Of a stretch of DNA of 64,000 nt, positions 10,476 to 18,491 are shown in pieces. A program made the translations under genes and the position numbers. How positions within the stretch are numbered: the stretch's first letter is position 1; every line of letters starts with the position of its first letter. This DNA is from Slackia sp. (GTDB lineage: Bacteria; Actinomycetota; Coriobacteriia; Anaerosomatales; Anaerosomataceae), in assembly GCA_020725885.1 (NCBI GenBank), contig DYEA01000008.1, forward strand, positions 1 to 64,000. Reading direction: 5' to 3'. The notes beneath the pieces were generated by a model, which did not search any database, had not been told where the DNA came from, and saw only the letters and a program-made list of their open reading frames with translations.

Positions 10476-11348
10476 ATGCACGAGCCCACTGGACTCCACG
10501 ATCACGAGCACCGGCACGCTGACGGCACGGTCCACGCGCACGAGCACCACCACGCGCGCGGGTACGACCCGGCGTTCCGTCTGCACGAGCACGCCCATGC
10601 GGACGCGTTCGAGGCGCTGGCGCACATCTCGTCGCCGCTGTCGCGCATGGACGCGAGGGCGAAGCTCCTCGCCGCGCTCATCGTCGTGTTGGCGGTGGTG
10701 CTCTCTCCGCCGCTCCGCCTCGCCGAGGCGCTGTTCCTCGCCGCCTGCCTCGGAGGGTGCGTCGCGCTCGGCCGGTTGCCGCTCCGTCGCGTGCTCCTGC
10801 GGTCCGCTGCGGTGCTGCCGTTCGCGGCGCCCATCGCGCTGCTCGCGCCTTTGCAGAGCGCCGGCGGGTCCCTCAACGTCGGCGGACTGTTCGGTCCGGG
10901 TGCGGCCGGCGGTTGGCTCGCGGCGTACGCGATCCTCTCGAAGGCGTGGGTCTCCGCCGCCACGGTGACCCTCGCGGTTGCCACCACGGAGACGCCGGAG
11001 CTCCTCGCGGGGTTGCGGCGGCTCGGGGTGCCGACGGTGCTGACGACGCTGCTCGCCTTCGTCGCGCGATACGCGGCCGCGCTCGGGGAGCAGCTGCGCT
11101 CGATGCGGATCGCGCTCGCGAGCAGGGCTCCTCGATTGGGACGGGTCAAGCTCGCGACGCTGTACGGCCACCTCGCTGGCGCGATGTTCCTGCGCGCCCT
11201 CGACCGAGGCGAGCGCATCCACGCGGCGATGCTCTGCCGCGGCTTCGACGGGACGCTGCCGGTGCGGCGCTCCACGCGGCTCGGGGCCGCGGAGGCGTTG
11301 CTGCTGTCGTGCGCGGCGCTCGCATCCGCGGCGATCGCGCTGTACTGA
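10476..11348 (+). CDS. cbiQ: CbiQ-type ECF transmembrane (T) component with His-rich N-terminus
   Basis: This 290-aa EcfT protein couples the ATPase to the CbiM-type binding subunit. About 50 cytoplasmic residues come first and are packed with histidine: 13 of the first 45 are His, mixed with Asp and Glu. The CbiQ fold follows, with about five membrane helices and the coupling motifs near RMDARAKLL and in the segment MRIALASRAPRLG ... AMLCRGFDG. His-rich tails are common in nickel chaperones such as HypB but are not part of the standard CbiQ fold, so this tail may hold Ni2+ at the membrane. It starts 18 bp after cbiM. Confidence 0.88.
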   Translation: MHEPTGLHDHEHRHADGTVHAHEHHHARGYDPAFRLHEHAHADAFEALAHISSPLSRMDARAKLLAALIVVLAVVLSPPLRLAEALFLAACLGGCVALGRLPLRRVLLRSAAVLPFAAPIALLAPLQSAGGSLNVGGLFGPGAAGGWLAAYAILSKAWVSAATVTLAVATTETPELLAGLRRLGVPTVLTTLLAFVARYAAALGEQLRSMRIALASRAPRLGRVKLATLYGHLAGAMFLRALDRGERIHAAMLCRGFDGTLPVRRSTRLGAAEALLLSCAALASAAIALY

Positions 11349-11358
11349 GAGGACACGC

Positions 11359-12099
11359 ATGCCTGACGGACCGCTTCTCGAATTCATCGGCGTGAGCCAC
11401 ACGTATCCTGACGGTACTGTGGCGCTGTCGGACATCGACGCGGCTATCGCGGCCGGCGAGCGGGTGGCGCTGCTCGGCCCGAACGGCGCGGGCAAGTCGA
11501 CCCTCATGCTGCACGCGAACGGCGTGCTGCGCGCCACTGCCGGCGAAGTCCGCGTGGCGGGCGTCTCGGTCACGGACGCCACCGTCCGGCAGGCGCGTGA
11601 GCGCATCGGCCTGGTGTTCCAGGACCCTGACGACCAGCTGTTCATGACGAGCGTGTTCGACGACGTCGCGTTCGGACCGCAGATGAGCGGGCTCGCGATG
11701 CACGAAGTCGAGCACCGCGTCCACGAAGCGCTGCACGCCGTCGGCCTGGCCGACGTGGCGAGCAAGAGCAGCCACCGCTTGAGCTTCGGCCAGAAGAAGC
11801 GGGTGGCGCTCGCGACCGTGCTCTCGATGCGGCCGGACGTGCTCGTGCTCGACGAGCCGACGTCCAACCTCGATCCTCGCTCGCGCCGTCAGATGGTCGA
11901 GCTGCTGCGCTCCCTCGACGCGACGCTCGTCGTCGCCACCCACGACATGGACCTGGCGTGGACGCTCGCCGAACGCGCCATCGTGCTCGACGGCGGACGC
12001 GTCGTCGCGGACGGCCCTGCGCACGAGGTGCTTCAAGATGCCGCCCTGATGGAAGCCCACGGCCTCGAAGTCCCGCACGCTGCGCGCTGCCGCTCCTGA
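11359..12099 (+). CDS. cbiO: ECF transporter ATPase (CbiO/NikO)
   Basis: This 246-aa ABC ATPase powers the nickel/cobalt importer. Visible motifs are Walker A GPNGAGKST near residue 41, the Q-loop in VFQDPDDQLF typical of ECF ATPases, signature LSFGQKKRVALA, Walker B VLVLDEPTSNLD and the switch His in VATHDMD. It starts 10 bp after cbiQ and ends 13 bp before the zinc-ribbon HEPN gene. Only one ATPase is present, so it probably acts as a homodimer as in other CbiMNQO systems. Confidence 0.92.
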   Translation: MPDGPLLEFIGVSHTYPDGTVALSDIDAAIAAGERVALLGPNGAGKSTLMLHANGVLRATAGEVRVAGVSVTDATVRQARERIGLVFQDPDDQLFMTSVFDDVAFGPQMSGLAMHEVEHRVHEALHAVGLADVASKSSHRLSFGQKKRVALATVLSMRPDVLVLDEPTSNLDPRSRRQMVELLRSLDATLVVATHDMDLAWTLAERAIVLDGGRVVADGPAHEVLQDAALMEAHGLEVPHAARCRS

Positions 12100-12112
12100 T
12101 ACAATCCGTTCG

Positions 12113-12754
12113 ATGAGACGACCTCGGCCGCCCAAGAAGCACAAGACCGTCTTCGCGCCCGTCGACGGCGCGGCGCCGGAGTACTTCGAGTGCCCCGCGT
12201 GCGGCTTCTTGTCCGGCGACCCCGCCTTCCTCTCTCCGGACGTCCATTGCCCGCTGTGCGGTCAGGTCGCGGGCGAGCGGCGCCGATGGCCTGCAGACCG
12301 CATCCGCAGGCTCGACGAGCGCATCCGCCGGTACCAAGCCGACGGCGAGTCCGAAGTCGTCGTCATCCTCGCGATGACGCTGCTCGAGACGATCCTCGAA
12401 GACCTGCTCGACCGCATGCTCGCGGCGCACGGCGCCGACCTCAAGGTCCGCCGGATGGTGATGGACACGCAGCGCGCCATCGGGATCCGCCTCGGCAAGC
12501 TCTTCCCGGCGCTTGCCGGCGAGGAGTTCGAAGAAGCGGCGTCCGAGCTCGGATACGCTGACTTCCCGAAGCGGTGGCGCCGCCTGCGTGAAGCGCGCAA
12601 CGCGTTCATCCACGACTCGCCGTTCACCGGACCGCAGGAGCACCTCGACCAGCGGGCCGCCGACGAGGCGATGATGCTGCTTGACCAGGCATATCGCCTC
12701 TTCGTGCTGATGAACAACAGGTTCGTCGCCGACGACGGTCTCCATGGCGAGTGA
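12113..12754 (+). CDS. Zinc-ribbon protein with a HEPN-like C-terminus
   Basis: This 213-aa protein has an N-terminal zinc ribbon formed by CPAC near residue 27 and CPLCG near residue 46. An all-helical region follows with the motif REARNAFIHD around residues 159-168. R-N-x3-H (R162 to H167) matches the Rx4-6H signature of HEPN domains, many of which are metal-independent RNases or helical scaffolds. This assignment rests on motif and helical pattern only. It lies between the ECF nickel importer and hypF and overlaps the hypF start by 11 bases, so it belongs to the same transcription unit. Whether it cuts RNA, binds metal through the ribbon, or has another role is unknown. Confidence 0.6.
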   Translation: MRRPRPPKKHKTVFAPVDGAAPEYFECPACGFLSGDPAFLSPDVHCPLCGQVAGERRRWPADRIRRLDERIRRYQADGESEVVVILAMTLLETILEDLLDRMLAAHGADLKVRRMVMDTQRAIGIRLGKLFPALAGEEFEEAASELGYADFPKRWRRLREARNAFIHDSPFTGPQEHLDQRAADEAMMLLDQAYRLFVLMNNRFVADDGLHGE

Positions 12755-15161
12755 CACGACGCGCATCGCACGGCTGTACCACCTGACCGGCGTCGTCCAA
12801 GGTGTCGGCTTCCGGCCCTTCGTGTACAACCTCGCCAACCGGCTCGGCGTCCGGGGCTGGGTGCGCAACGCCTCCGACGGCGTGTGGATCCACGCGGAGA
12901 CGGACGAGGCCACGCACGCTGCGTTCGAGCGGGCGCTCGTCGAAGAGGCCCCGCCGATGGCGCGCATCGCCGGCCTCGCATCGCGCAGCGTCGCTGCCGA
13001 GGGCTTCCGCGCGTTCTCCATCGTGCCGTCGCACGCGGACGAGGGCGCGCGCACGCTCGTGTCACCCGACCTCGCCACGTGTCCGGCGTGCGTCGCGGAG
13101 CTCTTCGACCCGGCGGACCGCCGGTACCGCTACCCCTTCATCAACTGCACGAACTGCGGACCGCGGTTCACCGTCATCGCCGACGTCCCGTACGACCGGC
13201 CGCTCACCTCGATGCGCGTCTTCGAGATGTGCCCAGAGTGCGCGGCCGAGTACGCCGATCCGGCCGACCGCCGCTTCCACGCGCAGCCCGACGCGTGCTT
13301 CGTGTGCGGCCCACGGCTGTACCTGAATCCCGGGGCAAACGGTCCCGAGATCGATCCGGGCTGGCTGTGGTCGCCCGACGTCGAGACCGATCCACGGCCG
13401 CATCGCGACCGGATCGCGGCGCGGGAGCGCTCGGACGCGATCCTCGCTCGCGCAGCTGAGCTGCTGCGCGCAGGGGCGATCGTCGCCGTGAAGGGGCTCG
13501 GCGGGTTCCAGCTCGCGTGCGACGCGACGAACGAGGAGGCCGTGGCCCGGCTTCGCGAGCGCAAGCGCCGGTACGGCAAGCCGCTCGCGGTGATGGTGCG
13601 CTCGCTCGAGGATGCGCGCGCATGGTGCGAGGTGTCGGAGGCCGAGGCAGAGCTGCTCTCATCGCCTGCCGCTCCCATCGTGCTGCTGCGCGTGCGCCGC
13701 GAGCCTTCGGGCGAGCTCCCGCCTCCGGCGCCGTCTGTCGCGCCGCGCCTGCGCGAGATCGGCGTCATGCTCCCCTACACGCCGCTGCACCACCTGCTGC
13801 TCGCCGATGCGGGCGTCCCGCTCGTCATGACCTCGGGCAACGTGAGCGAGGAGCCGATCTGCACGGGCAACGCAGAAGCGCTCGAGCGCCTGGCGGGCAT
13901 CGCGGACGCGTTCTTGCTGCACGACCGCGACATCCTCGCCCGCTACGACGACTCCGTCGCGCGCGTCGGGCCGCGAGGGGTCGAGCTGATCCGCCGCGCC
14001 CGCGGGTACGCGCCCTTCCCGCTGCCGGCGCCGGGTCACGCCGCGATCGACGTGCTGGCGTGCGGGCCGGAGCAGAAGAACACCGTCACGCTGCTCTCTG
14101 GCGACCATGCGTTCGTCACGCAGCACATCGGCGACATGGAGAACGCCGAGACGTTCGCAGCCTTCGAGCGCGCGATCGCCGACTACGAGCGCCTGTTCCG
14201 CGTCTCACCCGCGCTCGTCGCGCACGACTTGCACCCTGAGTACCTGCCGACCAAGCACGCGCACTCGCTCGGCCTGCCCGCCGAGGGCGTCCAGCACCAC
14301 CACGCGCACATCGCGAGCGTGCTCGGCGAGCACGGCGAGGACGGTCCTGTGATCGGCGTCGCCTTCGATGGCACCGGTTACGGCGCCGACGGCGCGATCT
14401 GGGGAGGCGAGGTGCTCGTCGCCGGCCTCGAACGCTTCGAACGGTTCGCACACCTCGAGTACGTCCCGCTCCCGGGCGGCGAGGCGGCGATCCGCCGGCC
14501 GGCCCGCATGGCGCTCGGCGTGCTGGCGGCACTCGACCTGCTCGAGCATCCGGGAGCCGCGACGCTCAGACGGCGCATCTCGCCGGACGAGGAGGCCGTC
14601 GTGCTGCGCATGGTCGAGCGGCGCCTGAACACGCCGCTCACCTCGTCGGCAGGACGGCTATTCGACGCCGTGGCAGCGCTCGCTGGCGTGCGCGACGACG
14701 CGCTGTACGAGGGCCAGGCCGCCATCGAGCTGGAAGCGCTCGCCGACGAACAGGAGCCGGGCGCGTACCGCCACGCGTGGACGACGGGCGTCATCTGCAC
14801 CGCGCCTCTGATCCGCGGCGTGCTCGACGACCTCGCCGAGGGCGTCCCTGTGCCCATCGTCTCGATGCGCTTCCATCGGGGGTTGGCGCTGGCTATAGTT
14901 GACGCGTGCGAACGGGCGCGCCGCCTCACCGGCCTTGCGACGGCCGCGATATCGGGCGGCGTGTTCATGAACCGGATCCTGGCGAGGACCGTGCTCGAGG
15001 AGCTGGAGGCGCGCGGATTCCGGGTCCTCACGCACGTCGCCTTGCCGGTCAATGACGGCGGGGTGTCATTCGGGCAAGCGATCGTCGCCTGGGCGCGGCA
15101 CCGGGCGGCTGGAGAAGGAGGAGCGCATGTGCCTCGGGATACCGGCTCAGATCGTCAGTGA
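12744..15161 (+). CDS. hypF: Carbamoyltransferase HypF
   Basis: This 805-aa protein makes the carbamoyl group that HypE turns into the cyanide ligands of [NiFe] hydrogenase. Domain order is complete. There is an acylphosphatase domain (residues 9-95, GVVQGVGFRPFVY) and two C4 zinc fingers (about 115-195, CPACVAEL ... NCTNCGPRF, CPECAAEY ... CFVCG). Next come a YrdC-like domain (about 228-415) and a Kae1-like carbamoyltransferase domain with QHHHAHIASV near residue 517 and AFDGTGYG. Length fits the family (about 750-820). It overlaps the upstream HEPN-like gene and the hypC start (15127). Confidence 0.96.
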   Translation: MASDTTRIARLYHLTGVVQGVGFRPFVYNLANRLGVRGWVRNASDGVWIHAETDEATHAAFERALVEEAPPMARIAGLASRSVAAEGFRAFSIVPSHADEGARTLVSPDLATCPACVAELFDPADRRYRYPFINCTNCGPRFTVIADVPYDRPLTSMRVFEMCPECAAEYADPADRRFHAQPDACFVCGPRLYLNPGANGPEIDPGWLWSPDVETDPRPHRDRIAARERSDAILARAAELLRAGAIVAVKGLGGFQLACDATNEEAVARLRERKRRYGKPLAVMVRSLEDARAWCEVSEAEAELLSSPAAPIVLLRVRREPSGELPPPAPSVAPRLREIGVMLPYTPLHHLLLADAGVPLVMTSGNVSEEPICTGNAEALERLAGIADAFLLHDRDILARYDDSVARVGPRGVELIRRARGYAPFPLPAPGHAAIDVLACGPEQKNTVTLLSGDHAFVTQHIGDMENAETFAAFERAIADYERLFRVSPALVAHDLHPEYLPTKHAHSLGLPAEGVQHHHAHIASVLGEHGEDGPVIGVAFDGTGYGADGAIWGGEVLVAGLERFERFAHLEYVPLPGGEAAIRRPARMALGVLAALDLLEHPGAATLRRRISPDEEAVVLRMVERRLNTPLTSSAGRLFDAVAALAGVRDDALYEGQAAIELEALADEQEPGAYRHAWTTGVICTAPLIRGVLDDLAEGVPVPIVSMRFHRGLALAIVDACERARRLTGLATAAISGGVFMNRILARTVLEELEARGFRVLTHVALPVNDGGVSFGQAIVAWARHRAAGEGGAHVPRDTGSDRQ

Positions 15162-15387
15162 GCCGAACGAGAACGGCATGGCCCAGGTCAAGATCCTCGG
15201 CGTCACCCGCTGGGTGAGCCTGCACATGGTCCCCGATGCCAAACCCGGCGATCACGTCCTGGTGCACGCTGGCTTCGCGTTGGAGGTCATCTCGGAGGAG
15301 TTCGCCGCGGAGACGCTCGAACTGCTGCGCGAGGCCGGCATCGTCGAGGACGAGGCCGAAGCGCTCGAGGCGGAGACCGCGCAGTGA
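15127..15387 (+). CDS. hypC: Hydrogenase maturation chaperone HypC
   Basis: An 86-aa HypC/HupF protein beginning MCLGIPAQIV. The Cys at position 2 is essential for binding the Fe(CN)2CO unit together with HypD. The conserved GDHVLVHAGFALEVISEE segment follows. The acidic C-terminus is typical. ATG 15127 has GGAGAAGGAGGAG upstream and lies inside the hypF frame. Its stop overlaps the hypD GTG (GTGA at 15384), which suggests coupled synthesis of the HypCD complex. Confidence 0.95.
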   Translation: MCLGIPAQIVSEPNENGMAQVKILGVTRWVSLHMVPDAKPGDHVLVHAGFALEVISEEFAAETLELLREAGIVEDEAEALEAETAQ

Positions 15388-16484
15388 GCGCCGACCTCTC
15401 GGCCGCGTTCCGCGACCCCGCCCTGGCCGAGGGCCTGGTGCGGCGCATCCACGCAGCAGCCACGCGCCCGATGAAGCTCATGGAGGTCTGCGGCACGCAT
15501 ACGATGGCCATCGCGAAGAACGGCATCCGCGGCCTGATGCCTGAGGCCGTCACGCTGCTCTCAGGCCCGGGCTGCCCGGTGTGCGTCACCGGCAACGCCG
15601 ACATCGACCTGGCCATCGAGATCGCCCGGCAGCCCGGCGTCGTGCTCGCGACGTTCGGCGACATGATGAAGGTCCCCGGCTCGTACTCGTCGCTCGCGCG
15701 CGAAAAGGCCGACGGGCGCGACGTGCGCGTCGTGTACTCGCCGCTCGACGCGCTGGAGATCGCCGAGCGCGAGACGGACAAGCAGGTGGTCTTCTTAGGC
15801 GTCGGCTTCGAGACCACCGCACCCACGATCGCGATCACCGTCCAGCAGGCGCAGCGGCGCGGCGTCGCGAACTTCTCGGTGCTCTCTATGCACAAGACCG
15901 TACCCATCGCGCTCGAGGCGCTCGTGAACGACCCTTCCGTCGAGATCGACGGCTTCATCCTGCCGGGCCACGTGTCCGTGGTGATCGGCACCGAGCCCTA
16001 TCGCTTCCTGGCGGAGCGGTACGGGGTGCCAGGCGTCATCACGGGCTTCGAGCCGCTCGACGTGCTGCAGGGCATCCTGATGCTCGCCGAGCAGCTGCGC
16101 GACGGACGGGCCGCCATCGAGGTCGCGTACACGCGGGCGGTGGCGCCGGAGGGCAATCCGCACGCGGTCGCGGCGATCGACGACGTGTTCGAGCCGTGCG
16201 ACGCGGAGTGGCGCGGCCTCGGCGTCATCCCCGGCACCGGCCTCGCCATCCGGGAACGGTACGCGGCCTTCGACGCCTCGCGGCGCTTCGCCGTCGAGCC
16301 GCCCGAGCCTCGCGAGCACAAGGGGTGCCAGTGCGGGGACGTGCTGCGCGGAGCGGTGCTCCCGTACCAGTGCCGTCTGTTCGGCACCGCGTGCACGCCG
16401 GAGCATCCCGTCGGCCCCTGCATGGTGTCGTCGGAGGGCTCGTGCGCGGCGTACTATCGCTACACCGACCACGGCCGCGCCTGA
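15384..16484 (+). CDS. hypD: Hydrogenase maturation iron-sulfur protein HypD
   Basis: This 366-aa protein is the scaffold on which the Fe(CN)2CO group is assembled. It carries the conserved CGTHT (residue ~36), GPGCPVCV, GVGFETTAPT, PGHVS and C-terminal [4Fe-4S] cysteines (CQCGDVLRG ... CRLFGTACTPEHPVGPCMVSSEGSCAAYYRY). The GTG start overlaps the hypC stop. The gap to hypE is 34 bp. All motifs needed for function are present. Confidence 0.96.
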   Translation: MSADLSAAFRDPALAEGLVRRIHAAATRPMKLMEVCGTHTMAIAKNGIRGLMPEAVTLLSGPGCPVCVTGNADIDLAIEIARQPGVVLATFGDMMKVPGSYSSLAREKADGRDVRVVYSPLDALEIAERETDKQVVFLGVGFETTAPTIAITVQQAQRRGVANFSVLSMHKTVPIALEALVNDPSVEIDGFILPGHVSVVIGTEPYRFLAERYGVPGVITGFEPLDVLQGILMLAEQLRDGRAAIEVAYTRAVAPEGNPHAVAAIDDVFEPCDAEWRGLGVIPGTGLAIRERYAAFDASRRFAVEPPEPREHKGCQCGDVLRGAVLPYQCRLFGTACTPEHPVGPCMVSSEGSCAAYYRYTDHGRA

Positions 16485-16518
16485 CCCGGCTGACGGCACG
16501 ACCGCGAAAGGACGACCG

Positions 16519-17529
16519 ATGCAGCACGACCGCATACTGCTCGCCCACGGGAGCGGCGGCACCATGATGCGCGACCTCATCGAAGAGGTCTTCGTGAAGG
16601 ACTTCGGGGACGAGGCTCTAGAGCGCCTCGACGACGCGGGCGTGGTCGACCTACCCGCGGGCCGCCTCGCCTTCTCGACCGACACGTACGTCGTCACGCC
16701 GCTCGAGTTCCCGGGCGGCGACATCGGTCGGCTCGCGGTGTGCGGCACCGTCAACGACGTCGCGACCTCAGGCGCCGTCCCGCTCTACCTCTCGGTAGGC
16801 TTCGTGCTCGAGGAAGGTCTGCCGCTCGACGTGCTCCGGCGCGTGCTTGCCTCGATGCGCGACGCGGCGGCCGAGGCGGGCGTCCGCATCGTCACGGGCG
16901 ACACGAAGGTGGTCGAGAAGGGCCACGGCGACGGCATGTACGTCAACACTGCGGGCGTCGGCGTGGTGCGGGACGGCTTCGACCTGTCCGGCTCGAACTG
17001 CCGGCCCGGCGACGCCGTGCTGCTTTCGGGTACCCTCGGCGACCACGGCATCGCGGTGGTGTCAGTGCGCGAGGGGCTCGCGTTCTCCACGGAGATCGTC
17101 TCTGACGCCGCGCCGCTCGCGGCGCTCGTGCACGCGGTGCTCGACGCCGCGCCCGGCACGCGGTGCTTCCGCGACCCCACCCGGGGCGGCCTCGCGTCGA
17201 CGCTGAACGAGCTCGCGCGCGCGTCGGGCGTCGGCATCGTCGTCGACGAGACGGCGGTTCCCGTCCGCGAGCAGGTGCGCGGCGCGTGCGAGATGCTCGG
17301 CTACGACGTGTTCCAGGTCGCGAACGAGGGCAAGATGGTGGCCGTCGTGCCCGCGGAGCAGGCCGAAGCGGCCCTCGAGGCCATGCGGCGCGCCCCGTAC
17401 GGGGCGGACGCCGCCGTCATCGGCGAGGTGACCGAGGGGCCGGCCGGGCGGGTCCACGTCAAGACGCCCTTCGGCGCCACCCGCGTGATGGACATGCTCG
17501 TCGGGGAGCAGCTCCCCCGGATCTGCTGA
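16519..17529 (+). CDS. hypE: Hydrogenase maturation protein HypE
   Basis: This 336-aa ATP-dependent dehydratase converts the carbamoyl group on its own C-terminal cysteine to thiocyanate for cyanide transfer. The start LLAHGSGGTMMRDLI and the PurM/SelD-like core (FSTDTYVVTPLEFPGGDIG, RDPTRGG) are clear, and the chain ends PRIC, the reactive C-terminal Cys. It belongs to the AIR-synthase fold shared with selenophosphate synthase, but the HypE start motif and terminal Cys exclude SelD. HypA and HypB are not in the window. Confidence 0.96.
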   Translation: MQHDRILLAHGSGGTMMRDLIEEVFVKDFGDEALERLDDAGVVDLPAGRLAFSTDTYVVTPLEFPGGDIGRLAVCGTVNDVATSGAVPLYLSVGFVLEEGLPLDVLRRVLASMRDAAAEAGVRIVTGDTKVVEKGHGDGMYVNTAGVGVVRDGFDLSGSNCRPGDAVLLSGTLGDHGIAVVSVREGLAFSTEIVSDAAPLAALVHAVLDAAPGTRCFRDPTRGGLASTLNELARASGVGIVVDETAVPVREQVRGACEMLGYDVFQVANEGKMVAVVPAEQAEAALEAMRRAPYGADAAVIGEVTEGPAGRVHVKTPFGATRVMDMLVGEQLPRIC

Positions 17530-18482
17530 TGGGCGGACGACCCGGAAGCGCGGCGCCGCCGGCGGGCCGGGCCGAGTCCGTCTCCGGGCTCGCGCGCGTC
17601 GCTCTCGCCGCCACGACGTGGGGCACCATCCCGATCTTCGTGCGCATGGTGCACGCGCACCCGGCGGTCATCGTGTTCTGGCGCGTGGTGTTCGCCGCGG
17701 GCGTCGCGCTGGCGAACCTCGTGCTCACCAGGCAGCTGGGAGCGCTGAAGACCTTGACTCGCCGCCGGTTCGCCGCGCTCATCGCGATGGGGTGCTTGCT
17801 CGCGCTCAACTGGGGGCTGTACCTCGGTTCGCTCAAGCTCACGACGGTCGCGGTGGCGGTGCTGCTCGCCTACCTGGGCCCCGTCCTCGTTGCGGCGCTG
17901 ACCCCCGTGCTGAGCGCCGAGGGCTTCGACCGCAGGCTGCTGCTGCCGATGGCGCTCGCGCTCGCAGGCGTCGTCGCGATCGTCGGACCGCGAGACCTCG
18001 GCATCCGCAGCCATAGGGAGATCCTCGGCGCCGGCATGGCGCTCGCGTCGGCCTTCACGTATGCCGCGCTCGTGCTGAACGCCAAACGCTTGATGCGCGG
18101 CATCCCGACCGGGGTGTATATGCTGGGCGAGTACGTCGGCGCCGTCGTCGTGCTGCTGCCCGCCGTCGTGCTCTTCGATGGGCCGTCGACCGGGACCGAC
18201 TGGCTCGGCGTGGCCGCTCTCGGCGTGCTGGACACGGGCATCACGGGAATGCTCTTCTTGTCAGGACTGCGCCTCGTGCGCGCCGACCACGCAGCGATGC
18301 TCACGTACGCTGAGCCCGTGAGCGCCGTGCTGTTCTCCGCGGCGTTCCTCGGCGAGCGCGTCACTGCGCTGACGGCCTTCGGTGGCGCGCTGGTGGTGGC
18401 GAGCGGCGTGATGGTAGCGCGCATGGAGCCGCAGCCGGCGTTCGAGGCGCCTGAGCCGATCGAGGACGGGCCGGCCAGGTAA
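17529..18482 (+). CDS. EamA/DMT-family transporter
   Basis: This 317-aa membrane protein has about ten hydrophobic segments in two repeated EamA halves (SGLARVALAATTWGTIPIFVR near residue 20 and GAGMALASAFTYAALVLNAKRLM near residue 170) and a late conserved AEPVSAVLFSAAFLGE motif. It starts one base inside the hypE stop (TGATG), so it is probably read on the same mRNA. Family members export metabolites or amino acids; the substrate cannot be told here. Confidence 0.85.
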   Translation: MGGRPGSAAPPAGRAESVSGLARVALAATTWGTIPIFVRMVHAHPAVIVFWRVVFAAGVALANLVLTRQLGALKTLTRRRFAALIAMGCLLALNWGLYLGSLKLTTVAVAVLLAYLGPVLVAALTPVLSAEGFDRRLLLPMALALAGVVAIVGPRDLGIRSHREILGAGMALASAFTYAALVLNAKRLMRGIPTGVYMLGEYVGAVVVLLPAVVLFDGPSTGTDWLGVAALGVLDTGITGMLFLSGLRLVRADHAAMLTYAEPVSAVLFSAAFLGERVTALTAFGGALVVASGVMVARMEPQPAFEAPEPIEDGPAR

Positions 18483-18491
18483 GGAGGCACC

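Noticed and set aside
9450-11867. An 805-codon open frame on the minus strand opposite cbiM-cbiQ-cbiO
   Set aside because: It is low in structure, rich in Arg, Glu and His, and mirrors clearly real plus-strand genes. Long opposite-strand frames are common in GC-rich DNA.
16519-17529. HypE gene as selenophosphate synthase (SelD), which would fit the selenoproteins
   Set aside because: It has the HypE start motif and the C-terminal PRIC cysteine and lies in hypFCDE. SelD must be elsewhere.
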